Source: Sipunculus nudus
Lineage: Eukaryota > Annelida > Sipuncula > Golfingiida > Sipunculidae
Length of the DNA stretch: 64,000 nucleotides
Direction of reading: 5' to 3'
Assembly: GCA_026874595.1 (NCBI GenBank)
Contig: CM049306.1
Location: 26,155,519 to 26,219,518, forward strand
The position numbers and the translations under genes are program-made. Shown here in pieces: positions 11,179 through 25,300 of this stretch (position 1 is the stretch's first letter; the number at the start of each line of letters is the position of its first letter). Below the pieces are notes generated by a model. It was not told the DNA's origin and searched no databases. It worked only from the letters and a program-made list of their open reading frames with translations.

Positions 11179-14100
11179 TTACATATCCTTTGATTCATTC
11201 AGGTTGATGTACAGCTCAGCCCTGTTGCTCTTGGACTCTTTTCGTCCATCAAAGTCGTTATGTCTCTGGGCATGTAGGCTGTTGATATGCGCTGTCCATA
11301 ATGTTTTCAGAGACTGCCCTTCTGTAAACCAAATTAACTGAGGCTTGACAAAATTTAATTGATTTCAAGTAACTAAACTGATATCATACATACCTAAAAT
11401 TTTACTGTTAACCAGTGCTTTCCATCAAATAAGATCAATTGAGGTATCAATACTGAGCCATTTGATGATGTGGAAGGTTTATCTTTGTATAGTTGATGTT
11501 TACCAGTATACCATTACAGCCCTATCAGGTATGAATATAAACCTACAGATTTCTTTAAAAAACAATCAAAATCAAAGTTTTCACTCTTTCATTCCAAACA
11601 AATTGATGTAATCATTCATTCATGATATCTCAGTGAGCTTTCATCAATACATATATTTGAAGCTTTGAAGCAAACATGATAAATGTTGGTCTAATGAGTG
11701 TTAAACCAAATAATAAAATTTAAGCCTTCTAGGTTTTCAAAATATGGCTGATACTTTTAACTTTTATTACAGGCACTGATATTTTCATAAAGAAAATAAA
11801 CTGACCACAGGAAAAATGTTCTTATTAATTTAGACTACATTTTGTTTCAGCGATGCCAAAAATCAGCTGTTGGCAAGCTACCCAGAAAAATCAATTTTAG
11901 CAACGTAAACCATTTCGAGTTAAATGAACCAAAACACTGGAAATCTCCAAAACTGGTTCTTTTTTCAAGGATGAATGAAAACAGACTATTTGTTTGTTTT
12001 TTTTCCAGGAATAATTAAATTCTCAGCATTTGAAGAATTTTGGATTTGTTCATCGTAAATGAAGATATTCATAACCTTTATGTCAATTCTTTGATTTCAT
12101 CTTGAAATAAAACCATGATAGTGAAAGACATGAGTGCACATGTATATCATAAAACTCTAGTAAAAATATATATTTTGGTATGGTAAGCACATACAGCAGA
12201 ACCTGTCGTGGGAGGACACCTGTGGGATATTGTCAAAGTGTCCCTACATTGCAGGTGTCCCTTTATGAGAGGTACGGAGAGATGTGGGTGGGAATAATTA
12301 TAACTGTATGGAGATTCATTCAAAAATTAAAACAGAAAAATCGCATACCTATAAGTTTATAAAATAAAATGTTTTTTTATATCAATAATATATGAAAAAA
12401 TATTTATATGGACATCTAACACAGGAAAGCAGATTTTTTTATGTCATGATTAAGTATTTCAAGAGCTGGTTCATTTATAAATAAAAAATTAAATAATGGT
12501 GGATCACCTGCAGGTGCGCCTGCTATCATATTTGGATTATTGCACAGGCCAAATTGTTCTTGTTAATCAACATTTTAATGTCATTTGCAACAGTTGGAGT
12601 TACAATTATCAAATATGCTATCGTTATTATTTTTGCAACCTTGAAATAGTGCCGCAAGTTTGTCGGCGCAAACCACTCGTCCGCCATGCTTATATGACGG
12701 AAAAAGACTCGGGTCAACAAATGTTGATGCTCATTGGTCGAGTCAGTCATGTAATACGGAATTCCCGCAATTTACATAATATCTATGAATGAATCTATAT
12801 ACGAGCTGCTCACAGCATGCACGAAGCATTCCACAGAGCTGCTCAGCTGGTACACCGTGCAGCGTAACTGGTGGCTGCTGATAAACCAGACTCGGGTGTC
12901 AGTTCATGACAGGATTTTGGGCCAAACGTGACTGTCCCTGTCCGTGTTTAGCAGCAGTCCGCTAACAACAGGTCAGTTTTAATGGGAAATGGGTCAGGAC
13001 ATTGGCTTAGTGTCTGTACATTGAAGGTGTCCCCTCATCCCGGTGTCTCCTCAAGGCAGGTTCTGGTGTATATCATACCTTTTCCATGTCTGGTCAGGCC
13101 AAGATCAGGCTCCTGTTTCATCCGCTTTATGGGTGGTTGACTGATGCTACGATCACCTTTGTTCAGTTCAAGCTTCTCTCGTTCTGTCATTTTTGAGTAC
13201 CTTGTAGGAGAATTTACAAGAATTTATCATGGAATGAGTGGCTAAAATTTGTGATGATAGCATCCCCTCTCTAAGGTTATATTGGATATTGTGTGGTTGA
13301 TGTTACAGAATACTGTGGTTGGCTTTTTGTTCGAGCGGGTTACAAATTCATGATATTTGTGAAGGGGGTGAAGGGGAAATTATTCCAAAAACAAAACCTT
13401 TGTGAATAAAGCATCAAATATAAGCATACATTTTATGTTACCCAAAGTTAAAAAAATATATAATAATCATATTATAAGTACTTCTGTATATCTGCCACTA
13501 TTGCATGAAGACTTTCCACATGTTCGATGTTCTTTTAGCTTCTAGTGCACATGTTTGCTTTACGGTATAAATTGCAAAAATAAATCCTCACAAAACATAA
13601 ATTATGTGAAAATTGTGAATATTTAACCTCCCAAATAAGAAGCCAACCACAGTATGTGTTCCTATAATCTTTCAAGCCATGTTAAGAACCATCCTAAGTG
13701 GAATCTGTTCTTGCATGCTGCCCCCTTCCCAATAACAAGGGATTACAAGGAATACAATAACAAGGCCTCATGACCAGAGGTCTGATTTTGTGCATGCGCG
13801 ACAGATCCGACACAATGAGTATTCCAAACTTTCAAGGTCAAGGTCACTCTCCTAGTATAGGTCATGACCCCATTTTAAATAGGCTTCGTCCTCTCACAAG
13901 TTTGGTTAAGATCAGTGAGTTTTTTTAGTTATTTTGCCTGAAAGTAATCTCTGCAGCAGTGGCGGCGCAACAGTGCTTAAACCATACTATCCCCCGACTT
14001 TGTCAGGGGATACAATAATAACATGAAAATTCTGTTCTTCATTAAACCTGTAAATTCTTTTTAGATGACTGTAATTAAATATAACTTGATTTAGGCCCAA

Positions 14101-16340
14101 TTTTTTAAAAGAAGCATTAAATTATATGCACATGAATATTTTCTTTAAACCACCTGGGTATTCAGTACTGCATAAGTGGTGTCCTGATCTATAATAATAG
14201 CAGAATTTACCATTATGTTAATTATATAATGTGTTTTATCTATTTATTGTTCATAACCTACTTGTCATATTCCTTCCATGCCTGGTCTGGCTCCTCTTTC
14301 ACTGTTACTTTATCTGCCGCTTTCTGTGGTGATCCACGTTCCTCTGTTGGCTTCTTACACTCTAGCAGACACTCCAGGACTTTCTGGTGGTTGGGCGAGG
14401 TCTCTGCATGGGCCTGGATCAATGTCTCAAATTCCGACCACATCTGTCTGTACTGCTCCTCCCTGCCAGCATCATCATGGCCATCATTATCATCATGTAT
14501 ATATAGCTAGGGCTGACATGAATTACAGTCAAGCCCACTTAGTATCATATTGGTTAATAGAAAATCCTGTTTATTTTAACATAAATCTTAAACCCCTAAG
14601 TTTTTTTAGTAAAAAGATTGTGGAAACATATAAATTTTAACTAGGGCTCAAGGACCCAAAGCTCACCTTTATGTAATACATTAGACTTTAAAAACAAAAC
14701 TGAAGTTCATTAATCCTTCAGCAGTATTAAAAGGACAGTATGTGTGTGACAAGTTCTCCAGTAGTTTTTATTGTCTTTTGTCTCACGAGATGTCTGGTTG
14801 TGTTACATAAAACACTATCCTGTGGCTCTGAACCTGTTAACCAGAAGCATATATTACAGTCCCTTAAGTCCTTGTTTGATTCTTCACTACCTACCTTTTA
14901 GGTCCCTTCCCCCTGGAGCCCACCACAGGCACAGGCAGAGGTTCGTTCCTACTCTCCATGCTGACCACATGGTAGATGACTTTCTTACACTCGAGTACCT
15001 CCTCAGCCGTCAATCTCTCCTTCATGATCAGACTCGGCAGAGGCTGTATATGCTGAAGTAAGAACAACTACATATCATATAGAGTATTATCCTTGATCAG
15101 TGTATCAGTTATTATTTATATATATCAAAGCATACCTGGTATGGTATATTAAACACTAGCAAACACGTGTCAAACTACTATTTGGAAATCAATTTCTTAT
15201 TCTGCAACAGAATCATTCAGCCAAATTCTAAACATATCATGAAGAGTAACATATTTCCATTAGAATTTCCATACCTCTGCATACAGATGTATGTAATGCT
15301 CAAACCAGCATTTTAAAGGAAAATATTAAAACTTCACCAGTTTGATTGGTTTTGTTGCATATAGGTTGTGCCCTCCATATATATAATTTTACTAATAATT
15401 TTAATTTGACAAAGTTAACTGTACTCACAGTAAGCATATTGAAGATGATGGTATCACCAATTGTGAGGGGCCAATACCTAGTCATCCTCTCCAGCTGGGC
15501 TTTGGCTGATAAAGATAATATGTCATTACATTATGGGAAGGATAATATATGCCATGCAGTATAAATGCTTTTCCTTTCATGGCCTAATTATAACTGAACT
15601 GATTTACAAAAGTATATCTTAAGTATTTAAGGAACATTGTAGATTTAATGTTTTTACTATGCAACCTGACTTAACCATATTTTAACTGTAGCTAACATCT
15701 GTTTTCAGCGATGCCTTCAAAGTGAAACTATCAACTTTCAGATTTCTGAAATATTTTTCATAATTTAAGGAAACTACAAATTTCATCCTTGGCCATCATT
15801 TAGTAATAGGCTACTTGATACATATCATCCCCCTGGTATTTGTTCCCTATCCTTCTGCTTTGCAAGTTACAAATTTATACCACTGATGAGAAGAAACATT
15901 AAGTTAATCTATCATCACTGGGCTTTGAAATTTATATTGGTCATGAATAAAAGAAATCCAATCTAATAATTATAATAATTTCCCTACTGTATGAAAATCT
16001 TAATTTAACTGGATAGCTATCACAGGATTTTCTACATTTAGAATTGCTATTAAGATTATGATTAGGCAGCTGACTGATAATACTGAAGTGACTGAAGGAA
16101 CAAAAGCAAAGCCAATGTGACTATAGTGGGCGAGTGATGGCATTAACTTGCAGTATACCTGACCTGCTGATCAGTATTAAGAAGTAATATTCAAAACCAC
16201 TGACCTCTCTCTACAGGAAAGCTGTCAATGCTATCTGCAATGTTTCCTGCAGGGGCCATCCTGGTCTCTTTCATGAACTCTCCAAAATTCTGTGAAAAAA
16301 AATGTACAAGTGAAAATGAATATATGTGATTATAAATTCT

Positions 16341-16381
<41 letters not shown>

Positions 16382-19300
16382 TGAGAGAGAGATAATGAAC
16401 ACATCATATAAACACTGTCATAGATATCTTGAGTTCTGATCAAGTTTACATGACTGAAGAAGCTGAACAAGCTAAAGAACCACCTTTTAATGTTAAAATT
16501 AAAACCACCTTCTGGCCATTTTCATATGTAACTGATAAAGAACAAGGGGGAAAAAGCAAAAGACCTGATGCTTTTCATATGATGAAGGTTGACAGAAATG
16601 GCATCCATAACCCTGCATTGACTGACTCTCTTATTAAAGAATGCAATGGGACTTGTGGTGCAGTAGTGAGATCCTTACTGTGATCCTGTAATCTGTGACT
16701 CTGCCTCCGGATCCCTCACTGATTGATGGAGGATCCTCTAGGATTGAACGACTGCTCACTAACACATGAATGTAAATCTCTCCACCGTGACTGGTCAGCA
16801 TGTGGGACACAACTTTAGTTCCTGTTTTCCTGGGCTGTTCCAGCATCACAGACCGACCTAATGTGATATAAATTAAATTGTATTTTCATTAATTTCTTTT
16901 CAGTATTTCACAAATTACTAACATGATCAAGGACAATGCCATTATTCATGGGTATCAACAGGCTGAATGCTTTAGCCAAAGTAGAAGTTCTAAATCTTTT
17001 TAACAAATAAAATCGGATATAATATACACTTCAAGTTTTCAGTAGATATAAGGAATTTTTCATTTATTCATTTGTTCAATAACATGTACTTGTACCAAAA
17101 TTTACACAGAATTTGGAAATCAACTGGATCACTCATTTGGGCAAGCAACCACTGATTAACATAAATTAAATACATTACGTAACAGATGTAAGTGCTTTGA
17201 AAAGTAAGTCAAAGAGAGAGGAATTGCAAAATTCCAATCTCAACATATTTTACTACCTTATATTTCCCAAAGGTTCAGCACAAATAAAAAATTGTAATAA
17301 ATCGAAAACATAAATTAGCTCTCCTAAGATCAGCTGAATGATGAATGACTGATACTTGATGGCAGACAAGCAACCTAGCCTGGTAAAAATGATGAAGAAG
17401 ATATATATTTTATAACTGAACTGTACATACCATTCAGAAGGAAGTTGGTGAGGCAAGATGAAGGTCGACTGTTAACATCCACAGGTGTGATTCTGTAAGC
17501 ACCTGAGCACTGCTGCATTTCTGAGGAAGAAGAAAGACATTCCTTAGTTATGATATTTCAAAACAACCAACTACTTATTCTTGTAGATAGATATACAAAA
17601 CAGTATTCTTCAATTATTAAACCACATCAAAAGAGATCCATACCTCCTTCATAACTTTGTTCTTGAAATATTTGTTGTGCCTTTATGATTTGACTCCAGA
17701 CCATAAAGGATTCAGTCACTTACCTACAACACTTGTTTTTGGAGTGAGCCATTTGAGGGTGACTGTGCTGGAATAAAGGCCTTCCTTGGACTGTATCACA
17801 AGACCTTCTGCTTGGCCTGAAAGTAAAATGTAATAGTGATATAAATATATATTGAAATTCTGCTGAAAATGTTAACTGTGCAAAGCCATTTTTGTTTAAA
17901 ATAGGTCATTTTGTACCTATAACAATATGTCTATGAAATAAAAAGATAAGAAATTATACACTTATGGCAGTATTTTTATCAAATCTGAATGTTTATTTTA
18001 GAATGTAGTACATTAATGATTTTTAAAAATTTATCCACGCCTATTATAACTGACTTAACTGTAAAATGTTCTTATCACGTATTAAAAGCCAGAAAACATG
18101 GTAACATTTCTTAACAAACACATGTCATATATATATAGACATAAACTGACATGTTCAGGCTGATTATTCACAAGTTCATGGTGACAATATCTGATTAATT
18201 ATCACAAACTTTCACACTCAATTTATTATTGAATTTAAGTACATGCAATGGTGTCTCAATTTTAATATTTATTGTCATTTGTGTAAAGAGTTAACTGGGC
18301 AGCACACTTGGATAATTCACAGCAAATAAAGTCAGTTTAAAATCTGGTCTCAGAAAGCAGTTACATTTAATTGTTTAATTTAATCCTTGACAGAGTAACA
18401 TTTAGTTGACATATTCTAGTAAAAAAATACTAATTTCTGGAGCTAAAGTGAAAATAAGTCACCTGAGTTAATGAGCTCAGTGTGAGCATCAGAGGCATGG
18501 AGGAGCTCCACATCATAGTTGGCAGATGAGCTGGCATTTTGTTCCTCCTATAATCAAGAAAAAGAGTTGATATCTGTATCTCCTGTTCCTATGTGAACAT
18601 GTTTTTCATGATAATATTTTGATAAGATGCAAAAGAAAAATTATTATTGAACTAAAACAAATGTCCTACTGGCCACCAGGCGCAGCTGATTCTGACACAT
18701 GTCCAAAAACAAATTCATGGATGGACAAATAGACAGTCAGTGTGATTAATACAAGTCTCACTCTTTTCTAAGTGGGCCCTAATAAAGCAAAAATTAAAAA
18801 AAAAATAATTCATATAAATACATGCATGTGAATTGTGAGGGAGCCTTTTATTTGATTTACACAGCAATTTTTTACTTCTGATTCAATTCTAATTTCAATG
18901 ATTAATTTAGAAGTAATTTTAAACTTTTAAATATAAAAGCAAATATTTTACAACAATAAAATGGTTTTATTACCTGTAAAGCACAGCAGAATGTTGTAAA
19001 TTTGACAGCTCACTTTAAGCTCGTCGGTGGTCAATGCAATCAATATAAATTGAAAAGTGTTGATTCATAGGTTAAAATTCAATCACAATTTAACTAAGTT
19101 TGTATATAAATTCACTGATTATTTGATACATTGTTATGCCTCTAGTTTATAATGACAACCACTATCACTCACCTTCATGGGGATACCTGTGATGGTGGTA
19201 GATGACAGCTTCAGGTGTTTCATGACCAGCTGTACCATCTTCAGAGCCACAGCTCGTCCTGACTGGCTGGTGTGAACCTCACAACTCAGGGCTGGGCTGA

Positions 19301-22300
19301 TCTGCAACATTATATCTATGTATTAATCCTTTTATTATATCATATGACATAAAAGTAATCATTAACAGTAACATAAGATATTCTGCATGTCCTGTTACAA
19401 GCTGTTGTAATAGTGGTGTGCCGATTAATTGATGATTGGTCGTTTCCTTTCAAAATCTATTAAATCAATTGCATTTTTACATAATCTATTAAAAACGATT
19501 ATGTATGTACATGCAAAAATATAATCCTGTCAGAAATATACAAACACAAAGTTAAAAACAGCATCAAAACAAAACCTTGCATGTACAAAAAACCATCATC
19601 CGATGGCAAGTCGACATTGGATGTGGGTGGATTGATGGTTTCAATGTGAATACTGATGTACATGTCAGACTATTTACTGGGGTCAATATTTTAGGTACCA
19701 GAAAACAGCAGATTTCAAGGTAATATAGAAAGTGTGTAAAATAACCGGTTAATAATCGATCATTGGCTGTTTTTATTTTTCAATCATCGATTATGATTTA
19801 AAAACCAATTACTACCACTATTTTGTAAAGCTGGGATTAAATTTACAGTTGCCTAAAGTGTTTTTTTAATCATATTTGATGATGCTGTGACTTAATATAT
19901 ATTTTATTATGTTAACATCTTTCTTGTTATTGAAGTGATTTCACAGATATCTGACATACCTCTCGACAAGGCCTCTCCCTCACAGGACCTTCCATTCCAA
20001 CAGGTGTTATGTGTAGTAACACTAAGTCAATATGGTCAATCTGCATCATTCTGTTGATTAGAGTGCAATTTTTATTAAAGCATACATTCTATATGTGTAT
20101 ACAGAATTAACATACTATAGCAATGATATAAAGCAGCTTAAATTATATGTACAAAACATTTGATCAAAACATGTGATACAGAAGCTAGTGCGTTTTTTAA
20201 GGAATGAGAAGTGTAAGAGCAGATATAAGAAGACTGAATGATAAGTTCTGATAACATCTGAATTAACATCTAATTAAATTAGCAATTATTATACCTACAT
20301 TCCTGTAACAGAGTCTAAAGAAAAGTTTAACTAAAGTGCTAAAATGTAAGCCCTTACTGCTTAGTCTGTAATATCACTTTCATCACACCTTTAAGGCATG
20401 TATTTCAGAAATCAAATTAGTAGGGGTGTTTCAATGCACTGAATAATAAATGCAGAGCAGACATAAGAAGACTGAATGATAAGTTCTTATAACATCTGAA
20501 GTGATGTATAGCATCGATAAAATAAGTTTGTTTCCATTCAAATTAGCAATTATTATACCTACATTCCTGTATCAGAGTCTAAAGAACTAGATGTGTCGGA
20601 ACGACAAGAATGCCCCCGCCTGGGGCAAATTAGAAACATTTGTTAAATTTTGTAAAATTTTTTAAGTTCAGGAGGTGTCATATGGTCAAAAGTAGGTCAA
20701 CAAGGGCAAAATGCAAACACGATCTGTAACGGGTCATTATCAAGCAACACACCTAAAATCAGGCCAGTATCTACACGCATTGTGAAAAAAAGTCCATACT
20801 TGTGCATTTTTCATAAAAATTTCTGTCTTTCATGAAATTTTCTATGTTCAGGATCTGTCATATGGTCAAAAATAGGTCAACTGGGACGAAACGCGAACTT
20901 GATCTGTAAGTGGTCATTATGCGCCCACAGACCAAACATTAGGCCAGTATCTGTAAGCACTGCATTGCGAAACTAGGATATTAGCAAAAGCTGATAATCA
21001 GTTATAAATTTAAATTGGAGAGGTATGTACCATGTTTCATAACAATCCACCATATGGTTCCTGAGATATTAACTTTTGAGTGTTTTTGTATAATCAGCTC
21101 TAAAATGTAGAAAAATGGGTCAAGGTCACCCATCTTCGAACTTGACTGAGATTTTATCGATATACATATTCACTGATGAAATAAAATTGCAACAGTGAAT
21201 ACTTTTAGAGATATATATATCCTGCTCACAAGGTTAAAGTTAACAGACGCAGGATGGACAGACTCGGGAGGGACAGACAGATGGACAGCTTGGGTGACGA
21301 CAATAGCCCATCAGCCTATGAGCTGAGGGCTAAAATGGCTGTACATGTACATTTGTCATGAAAATTTATATTTTTCATGAAATTTTCTATGTTTAGGAGC
21401 CGTAAAAAAAATCAAAAGTAGGTCAACTGGGAGGAAACGCAAATTCGATCTGTAACTGGTCTTTATCTGCCCAGATACAAAAAATCAGGCCAATATCTGC
21501 AGGCATTGCGAAAAAAAGTCTGTACATGTGTATTTGTCATGAAAATTTCTATTTTTCATGAAATTTTCTAAGTTATGGAGCCGTAAAACGGTCAAAAGTA
21601 GGTAAACTGGGATGAAACGCGAACTCGATCTGTAACTGGTCATTATCTGCCCACACCTAAAATCAGGCCCATATCTGCAGACATTGAGAAAAAATATCCG
21701 TACATGTGTATTTGTCATGAAAATTTCTATTTTTCATGAAATTTTTAAAGTTTAGGAGCTGTAAAACAATCAAAAGTAGGTCAACCTGGACGAAACGCGA
21801 ACTCGATCTGTAACTGGTCATTGTCTGCCCATACAACAAAAATCAGGCCAATATCTGCAGGCACTGCGAAAAAAGTCCGTACATGTGTATTTGTCATTTA
21901 TATTTCTATTTTTCATGAAATTTTCTAAGTTGAGGAGCCATAAAATGGTCAAAAGTAGGTCAACCTGGACGAAACGCGAACTCAGTCTGTAACTGGTCAT
22001 TATCTGCCTACACACAAAAAATCAGGCAAATATCTGCAGGCATTGGGAAAAAAAGTCTGTACATATGTATTTGTCATGAAAATTTCTATTTTTCATGAAA
22101 TTTTCTAAGTTTAGGAGCTGTAAAACGGTCAAAAGTAAGTAAACTGGGACGAAACGCAAACTCAATCTGTAACTGGTCATTATCTGCCTACACACCAAAA
22201 ATCAGGCCAATATCTGCAGGCATTGCAAAAAAAGTCCGTACATGTGTATTTGTTATGAAAATTTCTATTTTTCATGAAATTTTCTAAGTTAAGGAGCCGT

Positions 22301-25300
22301 AAAACGGTCAAAAGTAAGTAAACCTGGACAGAACACGAACTTGTTCTGTAATTGGTCATTATCTGCCTACACACCAAAAATCAGGCCAATATCTGCAGGC
22401 ATTGTGAAAAAAAGTCTGTACATATGTATTTGTCATGAAAATTTCTATTTTTCATGAAATTTTCTAAGTTTAGGAGCCGTAAAACAGTCAAAAGTAGGTA
22501 AACTGGGACGAAATGCGAACTCGATCTGTAACTGGTCATTGTCTGCCCACACACCAAAAATCAGGCCAATATCTGCAGGCATTGCGAAAAAAAGTCCGTA
22601 CAACTGTTTGATTTCGGAATGACGGAATGACGGACATGGGTAAAACTATATGCCCCGGCCACTTTGTGGCGGGGGCATAAAAATTTAACTGAAGTGCTTA
22701 AAAGTAGCCCCTTATTGCTTAGTCTGCAAGGTCACTTTTATCACACCTTTCAGGCATGTATTTCAGAAATCAAATTAGTAGGGGTGAATCAATGCATTGA
22801 ATAATAAATGCATAAAATTATTATCATTGTACACCACACCAAGCCCCCAGTGAGCTCTCAACATTGATGGAGCATACTGCAGAGTTGAAACTATTTATTG
22901 TGTATGTGTGTGTGTGTGCTCAAGATATAATTTCAACCCTTGCCAATAAAGCGCTACATTCACACAGAAACAAAAATGGCAGTGATAAACAGAGGGCAAG
23001 CTTCATTTTTTATTTACTTGCTAAATTTAACTAACAATAATTGTGGTAAAATATGTTTATATTTAAAAGAAACTTTAAAGTTAAACAACCGCAGCAATAA
23101 TCGAGTCAAGATACTTGAGAATCAAATTAAATGTAGGGAATTGGTTAATTGAATCAATCCAAAGGCCTCTCACAAAACAGGCCCACAAATTAGGACACAG
23201 CAGTTCCTATGTATTTATATCCAGAAGTGAATCTCTTTCAAATGGAGGGATGGTGATAAATAAAATATAAGAAAATCCACACCAATACAACCTAACTCAC
23301 TGGACTGGACTTTAAAACCCAGGTTTTGACCAACCCTGGTCTGGAATCAAATCAATGATAAAGAATCTGTTAATTGAATGGATTCAAAGGCTAAGCACAA
23401 TCCACAGGCCTTCAAATTAGGAGAGTATTTATATTTTGTATTTATATCCAAAAGTAAAACTCTTTTAAGTGGAGATGGTGATAAATAATTTCTAACAAAA
23501 TCCCCACCAGATCAACCTAACAACTAAGGGACAACTAGTCCTTTCTGACAGGTAATAAAACAAGTAAAAATATTGATTGTACTCAAAATAGTGGTAATGG
23601 TAGTATTATACATTACTAGCATAAAAAGAATATTATTTCTATAATTTATGGTAACTTAAATATTGCTGTATTCCATCCCAGTACCTGTGTCTGCATGTTT
23701 TTCCCACATAATTTTTCATACATTACAAACACTAAAAAAATTCAGGCCCAGTGGTTGCAGAGGCTATTCCATAAACAGTCTGAGTGAAAAATAATATCTT
23801 ACCTTGAACTGAATTTCTATGAGACAATAATCCAAAATATGACAGAACAGTCATCAATAATTGGACATGTTAATAACTGGTGAACTGAGAAATAATGAGC
23901 CATTCCAGCTGTTGACGTTAGACAATGCAACGTGATGTGTAAACCTGTCACTATTGTCTTATAAATGTCTCTCGGTACCACAGACATGGAAGGTTTTTCA
24001 TGGAGGAATGTACTGTCCAGCTTTACCAGAACAAGGGACCCATGGGTCATGGCGCTTAGCTGAAGTTTAAAAAATTTTTGCAAATGCAAAATATGCAAAA
24101 TATTCTATTGTAATGTTTTTCATTTATATAAGCATATGAGAAGCTTAGAGGAAAGGGGCCGTCCTACTTGGTTATAGTAAAGTTCTAAATATATGATTGC
24201 AAACTAATACTCTGACAAGACTGTCATGAAGAAAAACAGTAAGTTTTGGGATACTGTGATGCATATGAAAAATTTATAGATGGACAGGCAAGTGGACAGA
24301 ATGGACTAATACCTTCGTTTTACTTTCAAGAGAATAATGCATTTAAGTTTATATATAAGCCTATTTTTTTAGCATATCCACTTTCTCCATTAATAGTTTT
24401 TATCTGATTCATTTTTTTATTTACAAGTTTTATTAATTTGTAATAAAAAAACTGAAAATATAAGTTAAAATATTAGAATTCTAAGTTGCAATCATTATAT
24501 ATATTCAGAGTGTAGCTCATATTGGGTCATATTATGCATACACATATATTTTATTATTTTTAAATCACAAATGATTAAACTTGTCTAAAAGAAAATAATG
24601 CCACAACATGGCATCTACAAGATTATTCCTTGAATCACTATTAAAAAGTTTTGCACATTGGAGTTTTCAGTACATGCTTAATTTTATTCACTGAATTGAA
24701 ATAAAAGATTCAGTAAATTTGATGAAATAAAAACATCTTTTCAAATAAAGTATACACACTGTTGGTTGAATGAGGGACAAACAATATCATTGTGCTAATT
24801 ACTATCTCAGCTATAATTTATTACTGGAATTAATAGTCAATTTCACACCTGGTGAAGTTTTTACTTTTCTAAAGTAAGGAATTACTTATTTGATGAACAT
24901 CCACACTTTCATACCAATACACCACTTTGTGGACACAATTCAATGTGCTCTTTAATCATTGTAACCCTGGTGATACAATACAAAGTCTAAAATTTAGCAT
25001 AGTGAAGAATAAAATAAAATACAGAAAATTATAACATTCATCTAGTTGATGCACCATCTGGGGGGGGGGGGGGGAGTGCAGGGCAAAGGGGAAGCTTGCT
25101 AGTAGTGGCCAAGCTGAGCCAAGGCAAGCTGCCTGGGGTCAGTTACATAATGCAAGTGAAGGCTGTACTACCAGGTGGGCTAGATGTAAACAACACTTGA
25201 CATGGTGTATGGAAACTTGAATAAAAGTTACTCTTTTCAATCAATTCCTTTGAAATTTCAGATTTAACTTATGTATATATGTTGTGAAAATTAAATCAAC

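Noticed and set aside
14278-14640. 120-aa plus-strand frame
   Set aside because: It is antisense to INTS13 exon 14 (14262-14462), which has strong family similarity.
21485-22377. Series of similar minus-strand frames of 65-77 aa containing YTCTDFF
   Set aside because: They recur once per 180-bp unit of the tandem core; not a protein family.
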